The notes below the pieces were generated by a model. The model worked only from the letters and a program-made list of their open reading frames with translations, did not search any database and had not been told where the DNA came from. A stretch of 62,219 nucleotides of DNA. Origin: Vreelandella aquamarina. Lineage in GTDB: Bacteria > Pseudomonadota > Gammaproteobacteria > Pseudomonadales > Halomonadaceae. The DNA lies in contig NZ_FODB01000016.1 in NCBI RefSeq assembly GCF_900110265.1, positions 1 through 62,219 on the forward strand, written 5' to 3'. Shown here in pieces: positions 8,290 through 16,819 of this stretch. The first letter of the stretch is position 1. The number at the start of each line of letters is the position of its first letter. Position numbers and translations under genes: made by a program.

Positions 8290-9111
8290 ATGGAACCAAC
8301 CGACGCCGCTGCTGATGAGCCGCAATCACCCGAAAAAGATCGCAACTTTGTCACCGCGCTTGCGCGGGGGTTAGAACTGCTCCGCGCTTTTGGAACAGGG
8401 GAAGAGTACCTGGGCAATGCAGAGCTCTCTAATCGCACCCACATCCCGCGCCCCACGGTGTCCCGGTTAACCTATACGCTGACCCAGTTAGGCTACCTGC
8501 AACACAACCGTCACCTGGAGAAGTACCGCCTCGGGCCAGGTGTGCTGGCGCTGGGTTACCGCTTTCTGGCCAATATGGGCATTCGCGAAATTGCTCGCCC
8601 CCATTTACAGCACTTTGCCGACGCCACCGACTGCAACGTGAGCCTGGGCGGTGCCGACCGCAGCGACATGGTGTATCTGGAAACCTGCCACGGCCACGGC
8701 CCGCTGATTATTCGCTTAGATGTTGGCTCTCGTCTACCGATTGCCACCTCGGCGATTGGTCGTGCCTGGCTGTGCGGATTATCTGACGAGCGCCGCCAAC
8801 AGGTGATGCAAGAGCTAGCCGCGTTTCACGGCAGCGATTGGCCGCGCCTTCATGCCGGTATTGAACAGAGCCTGCGCGACTATGCCGAGTATGGCTTTTG
8901 CCTATCCGAACAGGATTGGCAGCGGGATATCAGCGCCGTGGCCATGCCGCTCATTTTAGAAGATGGTGCCGAAGTGATGGCGATTAACTGCGGTGGCTCT
9001 AGCCTGCGTTTAGATCATGATCGATTGGTCAACAACCTTGGCCCCAGACTCAAGGAAGTAGCAGCAAAAATTATGCAGGAGCTGGCCCCCAAGTATCGTG
9101 CGTCACGTTAA
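8290..9111 (+). CDS. IclR-family transcriptional regulator
   Basis: About 273 residues. The N-terminal winged helix-turn-helix includes VTALARGLELLRAFGTGEEY and IPRPTVSRLTYTLTQLGYL. The IclR effector domain follows, with YRLGPGVLALGYRFLANM, VYLETCHGHGP and the late AVAMPLILEDGAEVMAINCGG. The layout matches the PcaR/PobR group, which controls aromatic-acid and adipate-type catabolism. I prefer ATG 8290; a TTG lies one codon upstream. It is the last gene of the plus-strand half of the acyl-CoA locus and probably controls the divergent promoters. Confidence 0.9.
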   Translation: MEPTDAAADEPQSPEKDRNFVTALARGLELLRAFGTGEEYLGNAELSNRTHIPRPTVSRLTYTLTQLGYLQHNRHLEKYRLGPGVLALGYRFLANMGIREIARPHLQHFADATDCNVSLGGADRSDMVYLETCHGHGPLIIRLDVGSRLPIATSAIGRAWLCGLSDERRQQVMQELAAFHGSDWPRLHAGIEQSLRDYAEYGFCLSEQDWQRDISAVAMPLILEDGAEVMAINCGGSSLRLDHDRLVNNLGPRLKEVAAKIMQELAPKYRASR

Positions 9112-9158
9112 GAAACGACGGCTTACCTTTCACTAACGCTCGTTTTATTGCATCATAG

Positions 9159-9179
9159 GCCTTCACTGCATGTGAAGGC
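9159..9179 (+). promoter_or_regulatory. stem-loop just upstream of the MCE transporter ribosome-binding site
   Basis: GCCTTCAC (9159-9166) and GTGAAGGC (9172-9179) form a perfect 8-bp stem with loop TGCAT. It ends only three bases before GAGGAG, the Shine-Dalgarno of the permease starting at 9194. No T-run follows. It could be an operator dyad or a translational control hairpin. Confidence 0.5.
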
Positions 9180-9193
9180 ACTGAGGAGCAGGG

Positions 9194-10306
9194 ATGCCAA
9201 ACGAGTGGATCACTCAACAGGGCGAGCATGTCTCGCTGCACGGCGAATGGACACTACGCCACTACGCTGAGCTGAAGCGCGCCCTACAGCAGCAGGGTCG
9301 GCTAAGCTCGGCAGCGCTGTCGCTACCCGGCTTTGAGGGGCTGGATACCGCCGGCGCGGCGCTGATCGTTGAGCTAATTGGTGTTGAAAAAACCAAACAA
9401 ATTGGCGAGTGGGCAAGCGATCTTCCCCAGGTGCAGCAGGCCTTGCTAATACGCATTGCCGAGGCTATGGACGCTCAGCTTGAGAGCCCCACACCCCGCC
9501 CCAACCGGATTAGCGAAGCCTTAGCGACAGTGGGCCAGCAAATGGTGGCGCTGGGGTCTCAGCAGCGCCAGCTACTGGCTTTCATTGGCTTGGTGCTGGC
9601 CACATTTACCTCACTTCTGTTTCGACCCCGCCACTGGCGTATTACCGCTACCGTCGCGCATATTCAGCAAAGTGGCTTGAATGCGGTACCTATCGTTGCG
9701 CTCTTAACCTTTATGGTGGGCGCAGTGGTGGCGTTTTTAGGGGCCACGGTGCTCCAAGATTTCGGTGCAACGGTTTACACCATTGATCTCGTAGCTTTTT
9801 CATTTTTACGGGAATTTGGCGTGCTCTTGGCCGCGATACTTTTGGCAGGCCGCACTGCCAGCGCCTTTACCGCCCAGCTTGGCGCAATGAAATCCAACGA
9901 AGAGATTGATGCCCTCAAAACATTGGGACTCGACCCGATTGAGCTGCTAGTGCTTCCCCGGGTGATGGCGATGTTGATCAGCCTACCGCTGCTGGCGTTT
10001 GTGGGCATGCTGAGCGGCCTCGTCGGCGGCGCGGTGGTAGCCACCCTATCGTTGGATATTTCTGTGAGTCAGTTCATCACCACACTGCAAAAAGACGTGT
10101 CGGTCACTCATTTTCTGGTCGGCTTGAGCAAAGCGCCGGTATTTGCCTTTGTGATTGCCGTCATTGGCTGCCTAGAAGGGTTTAAAGTTAGCGGCAGTGC
10201 CCAATCGGTGGGTGCCCACACGACATCCAGTGTGGTGCAAGCCATCTTCATGGTGATTCTCATCGATGCATTAGCGGCGTTATTTTTCATGGAGATGGGC
10301 TGGTGA
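9194..10306 (+). CDS. MlaE-family ABC permease with N-terminal STAS domain
   Basis: A 370-residue protein of two parts. Residues 1-100 look like a STAS domain (HGEWTLRHYAELKRALQQ, then LPGFEGLDTAGAALIVELIG), the fold of MlaB. Residues 120-370 are a multi-span MlaE permease, with VPIVALLTFMVGAVVAFLGA, the long motif around LAAILLAGRTASAFTAQLGAM, and IDALKTLGLDPIELLVLPRV. MlaE permeases extract or deliver phospholipids across the inner membrane together with an MlaF ATPase and an MCE protein, and all of these follow here. The stop overlaps the next start (GTGA). Confidence 0.9.
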   Translation: MPNEWITQQGEHVSLHGEWTLRHYAELKRALQQQGRLSSAALSLPGFEGLDTAGAALIVELIGVEKTKQIGEWASDLPQVQQALLIRIAEAMDAQLESPTPRPNRISEALATVGQQMVALGSQQRQLLAFIGLVLATFTSLLFRPRHWRITATVAHIQQSGLNAVPIVALLTFMVGAVVAFLGATVLQDFGATVYTIDLVAFSFLREFGVLLAAILLAGRTASAFTAQLGAMKSNEEIDALKTLGLDPIELLVLPRVMAMLISLPLLAFVGMLSGLVGGAVVATLSLDISVSQFITTLQKDVSVTHFLVGLSKAPVFAFVIAVIGCLEGFKVSGSAQSVGAHTTSSVVQAIFMVILIDALAALFFMEMGW

Positions 10307-11127
10307 CCGAGCGATATTCAGAGATGCCTCAACAGCCCGAGCGCGAGGAAGCGGTTATTCGCGTGCAGGGGCTGGTGAACCGATTTGGCGACAACGTCGT
10401 TCACGAAGGGCTGGACTTGACCCTCTACCGAGGCGAAATTCTCGGCGTTGTCGGCGGCTCAGGTACCGGTAAATCAGTTCTACTGCGCAGTATTGTGGGC
10501 TTAAAGCGGCCAAATGACGGCACAGTAGAAGTGCTGAACCAGCGGTTAAATGAGTTAAGTGAGTCCCAACGCAGCCAAGTCGAGCGGCGCTTTGGGGTGC
10601 TCTTTCAGCGTGGGGCGCTATTTAGTTCGCTCAACCTGCAAGAAAACGTTGCGCTGCCGCTTATCGAGCACGCCAAACTCTCTCGGCAAGAGGCCGAGTA
10701 TCTGGCGCGTATCAAGCTCTCGCTGGTAGGCCTGCCCCCTCATGCCGCCCGACAATTTCCAGAATCGCTCTCTGGGGGCATGGTGAAACGTGCCGCGCTT
10801 GCCAGGGCACTCGCCCTGGACCCGGATATTTTGTTTCTCGATGAGCCTACCGCAGGACTCGACCCCATTGGGGCCGCCGCGTTTGACCAACTGCTGGTCA
10901 CGCTGCGCGATGCAATGGGCTTTAGCGTTTTTTTGGTCACCCACGACCTCGATACCCTCTATGCAGCCTGCGACCGGGTCGCTGTGCTGTCGCAAAAACG
11001 CGTTCTGGTGGTGGATACCCTGGAAAACGTCGCGAAAACGGACGACGAGTGGGTACAGGATTACTTTAATGGACCGCGTGGACGCGCTGCACAGCGCTCT
11101 GCTGGCCCAACCTCTTCTCAGGAGTGA
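10303..11127 (+). CDS. MlaF-like ABC transporter ATP-binding protein
   Basis: A 274-residue ATPase starting at GTG 10303 within the permease stop codon. It has Walker A GGSGTGKSVLLRSIVGL near residue 50, signature LSGGMVKRAALARALALD (the SGGM variant is typical of MlaF), Walker B ILFLDEPTAGLDP and the switch His in VTHDL. It should power the STAS-permease and MCE protein encoded on either side. Translational coupling through the GTGA overlaps indicates a fixed stoichiometry complex. Confidence 0.92.
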   Translation: MTERYSEMPQQPEREEAVIRVQGLVNRFGDNVVHEGLDLTLYRGEILGVVGGSGTGKSVLLRSIVGLKRPNDGTVEVLNQRLNELSESQRSQVERRFGVLFQRGALFSSLNLQENVALPLIEHAKLSRQEAEYLARIKLSLVGLPPHAARQFPESLSGGMVKRAALARALALDPDILFLDEPTAGLDPIGAAAFDQLLVTLRDAMGFSVFLVTHDLDTLYAACDRVAVLSQKRVLVVDTLENVAKTDDEWVQDYFNGPRGRAAQRSAGPTSSQE

Positions 11128-11132
11128 CGCAC

Positions 11133-12074
11133 ATGGAAACCCGCGCGCACCATATTTTGATTGGCCTGTTTACCGTGCTGACGGCCGTTGCCGCCCTGCT
11201 GTTTGCGCTCTGGATGAGCTATGCGGCTGGCCAACGCGACTATCAACCCTACCGCATTTTGTTCGAGCGCAGCGTCAGCGGCCTCTCGGTGGGTAGCAAG
11301 GTGCAGTACAACGGCATTGAAGTGGGCGATGTCACCGAGCTTTCCCTCAATCCTGACGACCCACGCCAAGTGATCACGCTTATTCGCGTGTATGAAGACA
11401 CTCCGATTAAAGTGGATACCCGCGCAAAGCTAGCCTTTGCTAGCATTACCGGCAGTATGTCCGTGCATCTCTATGGTGGCACCCCAGAAAGCCAACGCTT
11501 GCTAGCGCAAAGCAGCGACGATACGCCTTTCATTCAAGCCGACCCGTCGCCTATTGCTACGCTGTTTGACGAAGGCGAAGAGATGGTCGAAAACCTCAAC
11601 GCGATTTTGCAGAGTGTGAACGAACTCTTCGATGACAATAATCGTGAGCAAGCAGGCAATATCCTGACCAATATTGCCCACATCACCGAGATGGTTGCCT
11701 CTCAGCAGTCTGCCCTGGATGAAAACATGACGCTCTTTGGCGATGTGTCACGCCAAGCCTCCACCACGCTTGAAAGCATCGAATCGCTTAGCCTAGAGGC
11801 GAACCGCTTGCTGAGCCAGGAGGGTCAGCAGGTGATGCGCAGCGCAGAGAGCGCCAGCCGCGATGTTGCCAGCGCTGCCCAGCGGATAGAACAGTTGGTG
11901 AACGATAACGCGGGTGCTGTCGAAGGCACTCTACAAAGCACTCGCGACATTGCCCCGGCCCTAGCGGCGTTACGCTCAACACTCGCCACCCTTGACCGCA
12001 TTACGCGGGAACTTGAAGAGAGCCCCACGGACTTTTTCCTAGGCCGCGACCAAGTAGAGGAGTTCCACCCATGA
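11133..12074 (+). CDS. MCE (MlaD-like) family protein
   Basis: About 313 residues from ATG 11133, which has AGGAG eight bases upstream; a GTG at 11124 overlaps the ATPase stop and is the alternative. One N-terminal membrane helix (ILIGLFTVLTAVAALLFALWM) anchors a single MCE domain (FERSVSGLSVGSKVQYNGIEVG, then ITGSMSVHLYGG). A long, largely helical region from about residue 150 to 290 follows, probably a coiled coil. MCE proteins form hexameric periplasmic rings or tubes that carry lipids. It differs from E. coli MlaD (183 residues) mainly by this helical extension. Confidence 0.9.
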   Translation: METRAHHILIGLFTVLTAVAALLFALWMSYAAGQRDYQPYRILFERSVSGLSVGSKVQYNGIEVGDVTELSLNPDDPRQVITLIRVYEDTPIKVDTRAKLAFASITGSMSVHLYGGTPESQRLLAQSSDDTPFIQADPSPIATLFDEGEEMVENLNAILQSVNELFDDNNREQAGNILTNIAHITEMVASQQSALDENMTLFGDVSRQASTTLESIESLSLEANRLLSQEGQQVMRSAESASRDVASAAQRIEQLVNDNAGAVEGTLQSTRDIAPALAALRSTLATLDRITRELEESPTDFFLGRDQVEEFHP

Positions 12075-12673
12075 ACATGCACGCTTTACGTAACGGCTTT
12101 CTTCTAAGTGCCTTACTTACCCTTTCAGGCTGCTCTATTTTACCGGAGAAAGCGCCATCGACGCTGTATCGCTTGCCTGCTACCACGATGCAGAGCGACC
12201 CTGCCACCATCACACAGCCAGAGCGACTGGGTATCGCTACACCCGAAGCGGGCCACCTGCTCAGCAGCAATCGTATCGTGGTGTTTCCCGAAGGCAATGT
12301 GGTCAATGTGTATGAGGGTGCTCGCTGGCATGAAGATGCACCGGACATGCTGCAAGCCCAGCTCATTGCAGGGCTGCAGCAGCAAGAGCTGTTCGCCAAC
12401 GTGAGCAGCGATCGGCTCCCTCACGACTTGCTGCTATTAAGCGAGCTGCGCCACTTTCAGAGCGAGTATGACACTTCTCCGCCAAGCGTTAACCTGCAGT
12501 TGGACGTTCAATTACTCGGCGCGGACCAACAGCCCGTGGCCTCCACCAGCTTTGCGATCCGGGAGCGCGCCACAAGCACTGGGATACCCGATGTGGTGAG
12601 CGCCTTTGGTAGCGCCACCGACCGTTTAACCGAACAGTTGGCGAGCTGGCTAATCACAAACGCGCCGAATTAA
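12071..12673 (+). CDS. ABC-type transport auxiliary lipoprotein (PqiC-like)
   Basis: A 200-residue lipoprotein. The signal peptide ends in the lipobox LTLSGC, followed by STLYRLPA, RIVVFPEGNVVNVYEGARWHEDAPDMLQ and a C-terminal ASWLITNA. The pattern (YRLP near the N-terminus, then a beta domain of about 180 residues) fits the PqiC/DUF330 family of outer-membrane lipoproteins that partner MCE proteins. Its ATG overlaps the MCE stop (ATGA). It replaces the periplasmic shuttle MlaC, which is absent here, suggesting direct contact between the MCE tube and the outer membrane. Confidence 0.85.
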   Translation: MNMHALRNGFLLSALLTLSGCSILPEKAPSTLYRLPATTMQSDPATITQPERLGIATPEAGHLLSSNRIVVFPEGNVVNVYEGARWHEDAPDMLQAQLIAGLQQQELFANVSSDRLPHDLLLLSELRHFQSEYDTSPPSVNLQLDVQLLGADQQPVASTSFAIRERATSTGIPDVVSAFGSATDRLTEQLASWLITNAPN

Positions 12674-12682
12674 CAGTGCCGC

Positions 12683-14554
12683 CTAACGCGGCGGCGCGGG
12701 CAAGGCGCTTTTTCTCACATACTCTTTTGGGTCTTTGGGGTAGAAGTGCTCTGGCTGTCGTTCTAAGTGGGTAAAAAAGCGCGTGTCCTTGTAGGGCATC
12801 TTCATAAACCCTGACACGCCCAGCCCCTCGATTTGACTGACAGCGGCCAGCATTCGGCTCAGTAGGCTGCGAAACTCCTGCTCACGTTGGGGGTCGAGCA
12901 GCCGGTAGTAGCTATGGATTTTGAGATGTTTGGGCAGCGCTTCAAAGATGATCATACCGGTATGGTGAATCTCATTGAGCCGCTGAAGCAGTTGCATAAT
13001 GGTATCCGGCAGCACCAATAGCTCTTCTGGGTCAGGGCCATCTTCAAAGTAGCTGTGCTGCCGGGTGCGATCCTCCATTTCCGGCACCGCGCTCACTTCG
13101 TAATTAATCGCCATCTCTGGCTGGCAGTGAAACGCCTCCTCAGGGCTAGCACGCTCTAAGTGCAGCGTTTGCCGGGCATTGAACAGGCAGCTTTTAAATA
13201 CCCCCTGGCGATGAATGGCCCGTGCTAAGTGCACCATGTTATTCACCGCTTCGATAAACGCGGGCTTTAGCGCTGGGTCATGCAGGTTGAGCGACGAATC
13301 AATATAGACCCCCTCCCGCTCCCAGCGCACCGCTAAACCACCGACGACTGGGTATTTGCCCAACCGGCTCACCGAAGCTAAAAAGGCTTTTTCGGTTTCT
13401 CCCATCCCCTGCATAAACTGTTTGTAGTAGCGATCTAGTTGCACATCGTTAATGTCGTTTAACGTCTCTTCAGCGCTTGCCTCACGTAAAAACGCCTTTC
13501 GTGAGCTGTACACCACGGTATCGATCTCTTGGCTAGCCGGGCGACGCAGGCCTTTTCCCCATACGGGCACTAGCGGCGTTTGGGGGGCGATTGGCAGGTC
13601 AACCATAACCAGCTTCGCCATGCTCGGCATTTCACGAATAAAGTAATCCCCCGCTTTACGCCGCACCTGTGGGTCGGGGTCGAGCATGCCATCCAGCGTG
13701 CGTGCAAACTCAATGGGCAACCCCAATGAGCTGGCCGGAATTGCTCGATGGCCAAAACGGCAGGACTGCGCCGAGGCCAACGCATAGAGCGTACCTGCCG
13801 CCCCCTGCTCATCGAACCGTGGCGACGAGAGCGCTCCGTTAAGCTGCTCTTCACCGATAAAATAGACATCCCCCAGCCGGGCATTGGTTTGCTGCAGATT
13901 GTCCGACATCAACTCCATTACGTTGGCACCCACGAACTGAAGCGATTCATCCAACTGTGCGAACACCGATGAGCCCCAGTCGATCAGCGCGATGGCCTCG
14001 CAGGTGGCGTCAAAGACCAGATTAGAGGGTTTAATGTCGCCATGTACCACCGGCCGCGCGTTCGGGCCTGTTTCACGACGCAGTGCTTGTAAGATGTCTG
14101 CTAACTGTGCAGCGATGCGCATAATTAACCGAGGTGAGAGCCTTCCCTGCTTGAGCGACACTTGCTCCAGATTCCAGCCAGGGGCACGCTCCATGACCAG
14201 AATCGACTGGCCGCGTGAGCGCTGATAAGTGATGAGTTTAGGTATCCGAGGGTGTGACACTTGATCAAGCATAAACGCCTCTTCTTCGAGGCGTTCTTGT
14301 AGATGGGTGGGCAAGGTAATACGCGAGAACTTAAACACATAGTGGGCAGTCATGCCCTGCTGCCATGCGCTACCCGCAAACACAAACCCATAAGCCCCCT
14401 TACCAATCAGCTCGATATTTGAATAGCCCAACTGGGCAAGCTGCGCCTGGCACAGCGCTACCCAGTCTTTTAGCTTTCGCGCATCGTGATGGCTTAGCAG
14501 GTACACCGACTGCTCTTCGGGTATGTAAAACTGCTGCAGCGGTGCCTGGCTCAT
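12683..14554 (-). CDS. Ser/Thr protein kinase-like protein with novel C-terminal domain
   Basis: A 623-residue protein. The N-terminal third is a Hanks-type kinase: glycine loop GKGAYGFVF (51-59), candidate ATP lysine K75 in YVFKFS, catalytic loop HGDIKPSNL (171-179) with Asp173 and Asn178, and DWG (192-194) in place of DFG. All catalytic residues are present, though the HGD and DWG forms are less common than HRD and DFG. Residues from about 330 to 623 form a domain I do not recognise, without membrane segments. The gene begins 18 nt after the bkdB stop with no terminator between, so it is probably the last gene of the branched-chain dehydrogenase operon. Confidence 0.85.
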   Translation of the reverse strand: MSQAPLQQFYIPEEQSVYLLSHHDARKLKDWVALCQAQLAQLGYSNIELIGKGAYGFVFAGSAWQQGMTAHYVFKFSRITLPTHLQERLEEEAFMLDQVSHPRIPKLITYQRSRGQSILVMERAPGWNLEQVSLKQGRLSPRLIMRIAAQLADILQALRRETGPNARPVVHGDIKPSNLVFDATCEAIALIDWGSSVFAQLDESLQFVGANVMELMSDNLQQTNARLGDVYFIGEEQLNGALSSPRFDEQGAAGTLYALASAQSCRFGHRAIPASSLGLPIEFARTLDGMLDPDPQVRRKAGDYFIREMPSMAKLVMVDLPIAPQTPLVPVWGKGLRRPASQEIDTVVYSSRKAFLREASAEETLNDINDVQLDRYYKQFMQGMGETEKAFLASVSRLGKYPVVGGLAVRWEREGVYIDSSLNLHDPALKPAFIEAVNNMVHLARAIHRQGVFKSCLFNARQTLHLERASPEEAFHCQPEMAINYEVSAVPEMEDRTRQHSYFEDGPDPEELLVLPDTIMQLLQRLNEIHHTGMIIFEALPKHLKIHSYYRLLDPQREQEFRSLLSRMLAAVSQIEGLGVSGFMKMPYKDTRFFTHLERQPEHFYPKDPKEYVRKSALPAPPR

Positions 14555-14572
14555 AGCAAGGTGCCTACACGG

Positions 14573-15823
14573 TTAAGTCAGATGAAGCAGCATGCTTTCC
14601 GGCGCCTCTAGAAAGCCTTTCCAGGCGTTGCAAAAACGGGCAATGGTACCGCCATCAATAAAGCGATGATCGCCTGCCCAGGTGACCGTCAAGATAGCCC
14701 GGCGCTGCACAGCCCCGTGCTCATCAAAGCGCGGCAGCCACTGGGTTTTGCCAATGGCCACAATGGCGGCTTCCGGCGCATTAATAATCGGCGCAGCGTA
14801 GGTTCCCCCAAGAGCACCAATGTTGGAGATACTAATGGTGCCGCCCTTTAGATCCGCCTGCTCCACGCGCCCTTCCCGAGCGGCATTGGTTAGCCTGCCG
14901 ACCTCTTTGGCAATCTCAAACAGCGTTAAGCCCTCGACACCTTTCACGTTAGGTACCAAAAGCCCCGCTTTGCTATCCACCGCCATGCCGATATTGCACT
15001 GGTCGTAGTAGCTCAGCTCGTTGGCTTCGCTGTTCAACTGTGCATTGATGATCGGCGTCTCCGCCACGGCCAGCGCCATCGCTTTCATAAAGAACGGCAT
15101 CAGCGTGAGCCGTTCGCCCTTCGCCTCTACCTGCGGCTTGAGTCGCTCGCGCAGCGCCAACAGCTCCGTGACATCAATCTCTTCACCGTAGTGAAAATGA
15201 GGAATGGAGCTAGCGGCCTCTACCATACGCTTGGCCATCACCGCCCGCACGCCGCGCAGCGGCTCTACTTTTGAGGGTGCTAAGCCGGTGCTTGAAGGCA
15301 TCGAAACACTGGCCGTTTGGTGAGATACCGCTGGCGCGTTGAGGTGCGCTAGCACGTCTTCTTTCAACACTCGACCATCTTTGCCACTGCCTGAGATCTC
15401 CGACAGGGCTAGGCTGTGCTCGCGTACTAAGCGGCGCACCGCAGGACTAGCGGGCACTTTGCCTGCAGCAGCCGGGGTAACGGCTTGGCTTTTAGGCGGC
15501 GGGCTATTTTCATCAGCGGCCACCGCGTGGCTACTGGGCGGCGCTGGAGGTGCCTGCTCGGTAGCAGTAGTGTCTCTGTTCATCTGACCGGCGGCTTGGT
15601 ATGCATAAAGCGGCGCGTGAACCTTGGCAATCTTCCCCTGGGCCACATACAGCTTGGTGACCGTCCCGGCTTCTGGCGCGGTGATTTCCACCAGCGCCTT
15701 GTCGGTCATCACTTCGACAATCGGCTGGTCCTCTTCGATGGTGTCGCCTTCGGCCACGCGCCACTCCACCACTTCACACTCAACGATACCTTCACCGATA
15801 TCTGGCAGTAAAAAATCACTCAT
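14573..15823 (-). CDS. bkdB: branched-chain 2-oxoacid dehydrogenase E2 (dihydrolipoamide acyltransferase)
   Basis: A 416-residue E2. It has an N-terminal lipoyl domain with the lipoylated Lys in EVMTDKALVEITAPEAG (about residue 43), a linker rich in Ala, Pro and Ser, a peripheral-subunit-binding domain (SPAVRRLVREHSLALSEI through GRVLKEDVLAHL), and the catalytic domain ending with GDHRFIDGGTIARFC, which holds the active-site His and Asp. It forms the core of the complex, moving acyl groups from E1 to CoA. No E3 (lipoamide dehydrogenase) gene is nearby, so E3 must be shared or encoded elsewhere. Confidence 0.92.
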   Translation of the reverse strand: MSDFLLPDIGEGIVECEVVEWRVAEGDTIEEDQPIVEVMTDKALVEITAPEAGTVTKLYVAQGKIAKVHAPLYAYQAAGQMNRDTTATEQAPPAPPSSHAVAADENSPPPKSQAVTPAAAGKVPASPAVRRLVREHSLALSEISGSGKDGRVLKEDVLAHLNAPAVSHQTASVSMPSSTGLAPSKVEPLRGVRAVMAKRMVEAASSIPHFHYGEEIDVTELLALRERLKPQVEAKGERLTLMPFFMKAMALAVAETPIINAQLNSEANELSYYDQCNIGMAVDSKAGLLVPNVKGVEGLTLFEIAKEVGRLTNAAREGRVEQADLKGGTISISNIGALGGTYAAPIINAPEAAIVAIGKTQWLPRFDEHGAVQRRAILTVTWAGDHRFIDGGTIARFCNAWKGFLEAPESMLLHLT

Positions 15824-15840
15824 GGCTGTTCTCCCTGGCG

Positions 15841-16818
15841 CTAAAAGTTCACGCTTTCGCGAATCGCTTCAAAAATTTTCAGGTGGTCGGGCAAGTACTC
15901 TTTCTCCAGCACAAGCGGGAAAGGCGTATCCAGCCCGGTAACCCGAGTAATCGGCGATTCCAGATAGAGAAAACAGCGCTCCTGTATCGTCGCGGCAATT
16001 TCACCGGCAAAACCGCCGGTGAGCGGCGCTTCATGACTAACAATCATACGGCCGGTTTTGAATACCGACTCTGCCACGGTATCCACATCCCAGGGCAGCA
16101 GCGAACGCAGGTCGATGACCTCGCAGGCAATGCCCTGCTCTTCAGCAAGCTCGGCGGCTTTACTGATCACTTCCATCTGCGCGCCCCAGCCCACCAGGGT
16201 AATATCGGTGCCCTCTTTGATCACTTCTGCTTCACCAATTGGCAGTTGGTAGTCTTCATCAGGCACTTCACCTACGGCGGCACGATAGAGCCGTTTTGGC
16301 TCTAAAAACAGCACGGGGTCGGGGTCACGAATCGCCGCTAGCAGCAACCCTTTGGCTTGATAGGGGTTGCGCGGCACCACCACTTTTAAGCCCGGCGTGT
16401 GGATAAAGTACGCCTCAGGTGATTGCGAGTGGTATAAGCCCCCGGAAATGCCGCCGCCATAGGGTGTGCGAATGGTGAGCCCGCCTACGTTGAAGAGATC
16501 CCCAGAGCGGTAGCGGAATTTGGCGGTCTCGTTAACGATTTGATCAAATGCGGGGAAGATGTAATCCGCAAACTGAATTTCAGCGACGGGAACAGAGCCT
16601 TGTGCGGCCAGTCCGTTAGCAAAGCCAATAATGCCTTGCTCCACCAGCGGCGTATTAAAGCAGCGCGCTTTGCCGTACTTCTCTTGTAAATGGCTGGTGG
16701 CTCGGAAAACACCGCCAAAAATACCTACGTCTTCACCAAAGCAGATGACTTTCTCATCTTCCGCCATGGCGATATCCAGAGCGTTATTAATCGCCTGGAG
16801 CATGTTCATCGTCGCCAT
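15841..16818 (-). CDS. bkdA2: branched-chain 2-oxoacid dehydrogenase E1 beta subunit
   Basis: A 325-residue transketolase-like protein: [55 protein letters not shown], then the C-terminal [21 protein letters not shown] and TGLDTPFP. It pairs with the alpha subunit to form the thiamine-diphosphate-dependent decarboxylase for 2-oxoacids from valine, leucine and isoleucine. It starts one base after the E1 alpha stop and is followed 17 nt later by E2, giving the standard E1alpha-E1beta-E2 order. Confidence 0.93.
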   Translation of the reverse strand: MATMNMLQAINNALDIAMAEDEKVICFGEDVGIFGGVFRATSHLQEKYGKARCFNTPLVEQGIIGFANGLAAQGSVPVAEIQFADYIFPAFDQIVNETAKFRYRSGDLFNVGGLTIRTPYGGGISGGLYHSQSPEAYFIHTPGLKVVVPRNPYQAKGLLLAAIRDPDPVLFLEPKRLYRAAVGEVPDEDYQLPIGEAEVIKEGTDITLVGWGAQMEVISKAAELAEEQGIACEVIDLRSLLPWDVDTVAESVFKTGRMIVSHEAPLTGGFAGEIAATIQERCFLYLESPITRVTGLDTPFPLVLEKEYLPDHLKIFEAIRESVNF

Positions 16819-16819
16819 A

